Shown: one piece after another, positions 62,212-64,000 of the stretch | Layout: each line of letters opens with the position of its first letter | Numbering within the stretch: position 1 is the stretch's first letter | Source of the DNA: DUPU01 sp050952465 | Lineage (GTDB): Bacteria > Bacillota > Dehalobacteriia > Dehalobacteriales > Dehalobacteriaceae | Length of the DNA: 64,000 nucleotides | NCBI GenBank assembly: GCA_050952465.1 | Contig: JBMNKZ010000009.1 | Span: 239,064 to 303,063 of the forward strand | Reading direction: 5' to 3' | Program-made: the position numbers and the translations under genes | The notes under the pieces: generated by a model | What the model saw: the letters and a program-made list of their open reading frames with translations, nothing else | What the model was told of the DNA's origin: nothing | The model's database searches: none

Positions 62212-62715
62212 GTGGATGTAATTAAGATTTTGGATGAAATGGAAGAGCTGATTGACTCCGGTTCGCGCATCCCTTTGGTAGGAAAAGTTTTAGTCGATGC
62301 CGACGGACTATTAGAGTACATGGATAAGATCCGGGCATCTTTGCCGGAAGAAATCAAGCAGGCCAAGTTTCTTAATATGGAAAGGGAAAAGGTGATGGTT
62401 GAGGCCCAGCACCGGGCAGATCGCATTTTGGAAGAAGCGGCCAACCAAGCCAAGAAACTGATCTCTGAGGAGCAAATCTTAAGGCAGGCGCAGATTGAGG
62501 CTGAAGATTTGCTGCAGCAGGCAAGAAAAACATCCAATGAAATTAAGCAAGGATCCAGGCAATATGCCAATGACGTTCTACATCAGATGGAAATACATAT
62601 GGAAAAGGCCCTATATATCATAAAAAAAGGCAGAGAAGAACTGCAAGCCCAGAGTCAACAGCAGCAGTATCAGCAGCAATTGCAGAATCAACAGCAGCAG
62701 CGCACCACCGCTTAA
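62212..62715 (+). CDS. coiled-coil protein conserved next to rsmD/ylbJ
   Basis: 167 residues from GTG 62212, GGAGGG upstream. N-terminal DVIKILDEMEELIDSGSRIPLVGKVLVD, then a long charged helix (residues about 45-145) predicted to form a coiled coil, ending in a Q-rich tail (about residues 146-164). It resembles ATP synthase b-subunit-like or V-type subunit H-like proteins seen at this locus in Peptococcaceae. No enzymatic motif. Probably co-transcribed with rsmD. Confidence 0.7.
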   Translation: MDVIKILDEMEELIDSGSRIPLVGKVLVDADGLLEYMDKIRASLPEEIKQAKFLNMEREKVMVEAQHRADRILEEAANQAKKLISEEQILRQAQIEAEDLLQQARKTSNEIKQGSRQYANDVLHQMEIHMEKALYIIKKGREELQAQSQQQQYQQQLQNQQQQRTTA

Positions 62716-62762
62716 ATTTTAACATTATGGTTTAATGAGTTTGATGACATTTATTGATTACC

Positions 62763-63935
62763 TTATCGATGCAAAATATGATATACTAAAAGCCGGAAGA
62801 AAACAATACACATGGCGGCTAAAATAAACAAAAGACTTAGGAAAAAAGGTATTGTCACATAGGACATAAGTGAAACCGGAGTTTTTGGCATAAACATATT
62901 AATCACGCTGATAACCTGGCTTTTTATCAGAATATAGGCAAACAATCCTGCCAAGAGCATATGGCCGATTCTTGTCAAAAAACAAGGCAGGAAACTTAAA
63001 TCCGATTCGCTGATGATGCCGGCAATTTGGGCGTGAATGCAAAGACCACTCCATCCCATGATCATGCTTACAGCCACCACTCGTTCTGAGAGGGGGGCCA
63101 TGCTTTCGCCTGCCATTTTGGCACCTAAAGTCATTTCAAAGAGGCCGCTGGACAGAGCGGGTATTAATTCATCCGAAAAATGAAATGGAAAAAAAATAAA
63201 GGTGATTATTTTTTCGATCAAGGGGGATATTCCTAATATACCTAGAATTCTAATTAATACGGCGAAGAGAATGATAAATCCTCCAACCACTGCCAGGTTC
63301 ATAATGGATTTTTTAACGGCATCGCTCATCAGTTTACCGATGGGCCTTCCGTCTTTTTGTTGTGCCTCGAACATGGCGCGAAAACTTCTTCTGATAAGAT
63401 ATTGATAATTGATATTCTGCCGCCGGATCTCTGGATCATTCCTTCCGTAAAAGCGGAGCAGGATGCCTAAACTTAGATTGGATAGATAATGGGCTGCGGC
63501 CAGCAAGATTCCTAATGACGGTTCTTGAAAGATGCCTACGGAAACCGCCACAAAAATAAAAAGAGGGCTGGCATTATTGGTAAAGGACAGCAGCCGCTCT
63601 CCTTCTAAACGAGTGCATAGGTTTTCTTTTCTCAGGCTGGTCGTAAGAGTAGCTCCCACGGGAAACCCGGAGGAGTAACCCAGGGCCACTACAAAGGCAG
63701 CTGAACCAGGGAGATTGAAGATGGGACGCATTACCGGCTCTAAAAGGATGCTGATAAAATGCACCACTCCTAACCCTAAGAATAACTCCGCGATAATAAA
63801 GAAAGGCAGCAGGGAAGGAAAAACTATCGTCCACCAGGTGTTTAACCCTAATGTTGCCGCCTCATAGGTCTCCTTAGGGAAAATCAGCATCGAAAGGCAG
63901 AGCATAATCGTGCCTAAGGGGAGGAGAATTTTCAT
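62763..63935 (-). CDS. ylbJ: sporulation membrane protein YlbJ
   Basis: 390 residues on the minus strand; ATG 63935 has AAAGGTGG upstream. About eight to ten membrane helices. Nucleoside-recognition-like gate segments are visible: WWTIVFPSLLPFFIIAELFLG, GYSSGFPVGATLTT, FTNNASPLFIFVAVSVG, and AKMAGESMAPLSERVVAVSM. YlbJ is made under sigma-E and needed for spore cortex formation. Convergent with the coiled-coil gene. Confidence 0.92.
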   Translation of the reverse strand: MKILLPLGTIMLCLSMLIFPKETYEAATLGLNTWWTIVFPSLLPFFIIAELFLGLGVVHFISILLEPVMRPIFNLPGSAAFVVALGYSSGFPVGATLTTSLRKENLCTRLEGERLLSFTNNASPLFIFVAVSVGIFQEPSLGILLAAAHYLSNLSLGILLRFYGRNDPEIRRQNINYQYLIRRSFRAMFEAQQKDGRPIGKLMSDAVKKSIMNLAVVGGFIILFAVLIRILGILGISPLIEKIITFIFFPFHFSDELIPALSSGLFEMTLGAKMAGESMAPLSERVVAVSMIMGWSGLCIHAQIAGIISESDLSFLPCFLTRIGHMLLAGLFAYILIKSQVISVINMFMPKTPVSLMSYVTIPFFLSLLFILAAMCIVFFRLLVYHILHR

Positions 63936-64000
63936 AGCGACCACCTTTTAAAAAATAGTGCTTTTACATTTATACTGGAATATCCTGATTTATAGACCCA

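Noticed and set aside
1..64000. CRISPR array or prophage
   Set aside because: No regularly spaced direct repeats and no phage structural or integrase genes were found in the window.

Overview
The window reads as chromosome of an anaerobic, spore-forming, low-to-mid GC Firmicute of the Peptococcaceae/Desulfitobacteriaceae type. The evidence is alpha/beta-type spore proteins with the GPR protease and YlbJ, Firmicute-type rpmB, asp23 and PASTA-kinase clusters, purine-rich ribosome binding sites with frequent TTG and GTG starts, and a bacterial split pyrrolysine system (pylSc/pylSn) close to that of Desulfitobacterium. The genus is an inference; relatives that live on methylated amines, such as Dehalobacterium or Formimonas, are plausible.

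Layout. 0-19.6 kb is a conserved housekeeping block: gmk end, rpoZ, coaBC, metK, tRNA-Thr, priA, def, fmt, DUF116, yugP-type protease, rsmB, rlmN, prpC, PASTA kinase, rsgA, rpe, thiN, rpmB, asp23 and a fakA-like gene. 19.8-24.2 kb is a MacAB-like ABC export operon. A small Cys-rich protein behind a consensus promoter and purC follow. 25.5-29.3 kb is hemA-sirC-cobA/hemD behind a cobalamin riboswitch with terminator.

29.3-43.8 kb is the most unusual part. A sigma54 (-24/-12) promoter precedes tRNA-Pyl, pylSc, pylB, pylC and pylSn, with no pylD. Next come a corrinoid protein (mttC) and a trimethylamine methyltransferase gene (mttB) with an in-frame amber codon at the pyrrolysine position. A divergent PAS-sigma54 activator lies beside them. 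An intact insertion sequence with a 7-bp target duplication follows. Then a second sigma54 promoter drives an operon of an APH-fold kinase, an EamA transporter, a winged-helix protein and a non-pyrrolysine MttB homologue. A shared GACTC/GAGTC motif sits upstream of both sigma54 promoters. I infer one regulon for methylated (quaternary) amine use, with the second operon probably acting on an unknown substrate.

44.6-52.5 kb is late cobalamin synthesis (cobT, cobU, cobC-like, cbiP, cbiB, cobD, cbiA; no cobS) behind a second cobalamin riboswitch. The methyltransferase island therefore lies between two corrinoid loci that would supply its cofactor. 52.5-55.5 kb holds rubrerythrin, spore proteins and gpr. 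55.7-60.7 kb is a cyanophycin operon (isoaspartyl dipeptidase, cyanophycinase, cyanophycin synthetase). The end holds two tiny paralogous membrane peptides, rsmD, a coiled-coil gene and ylbJ.
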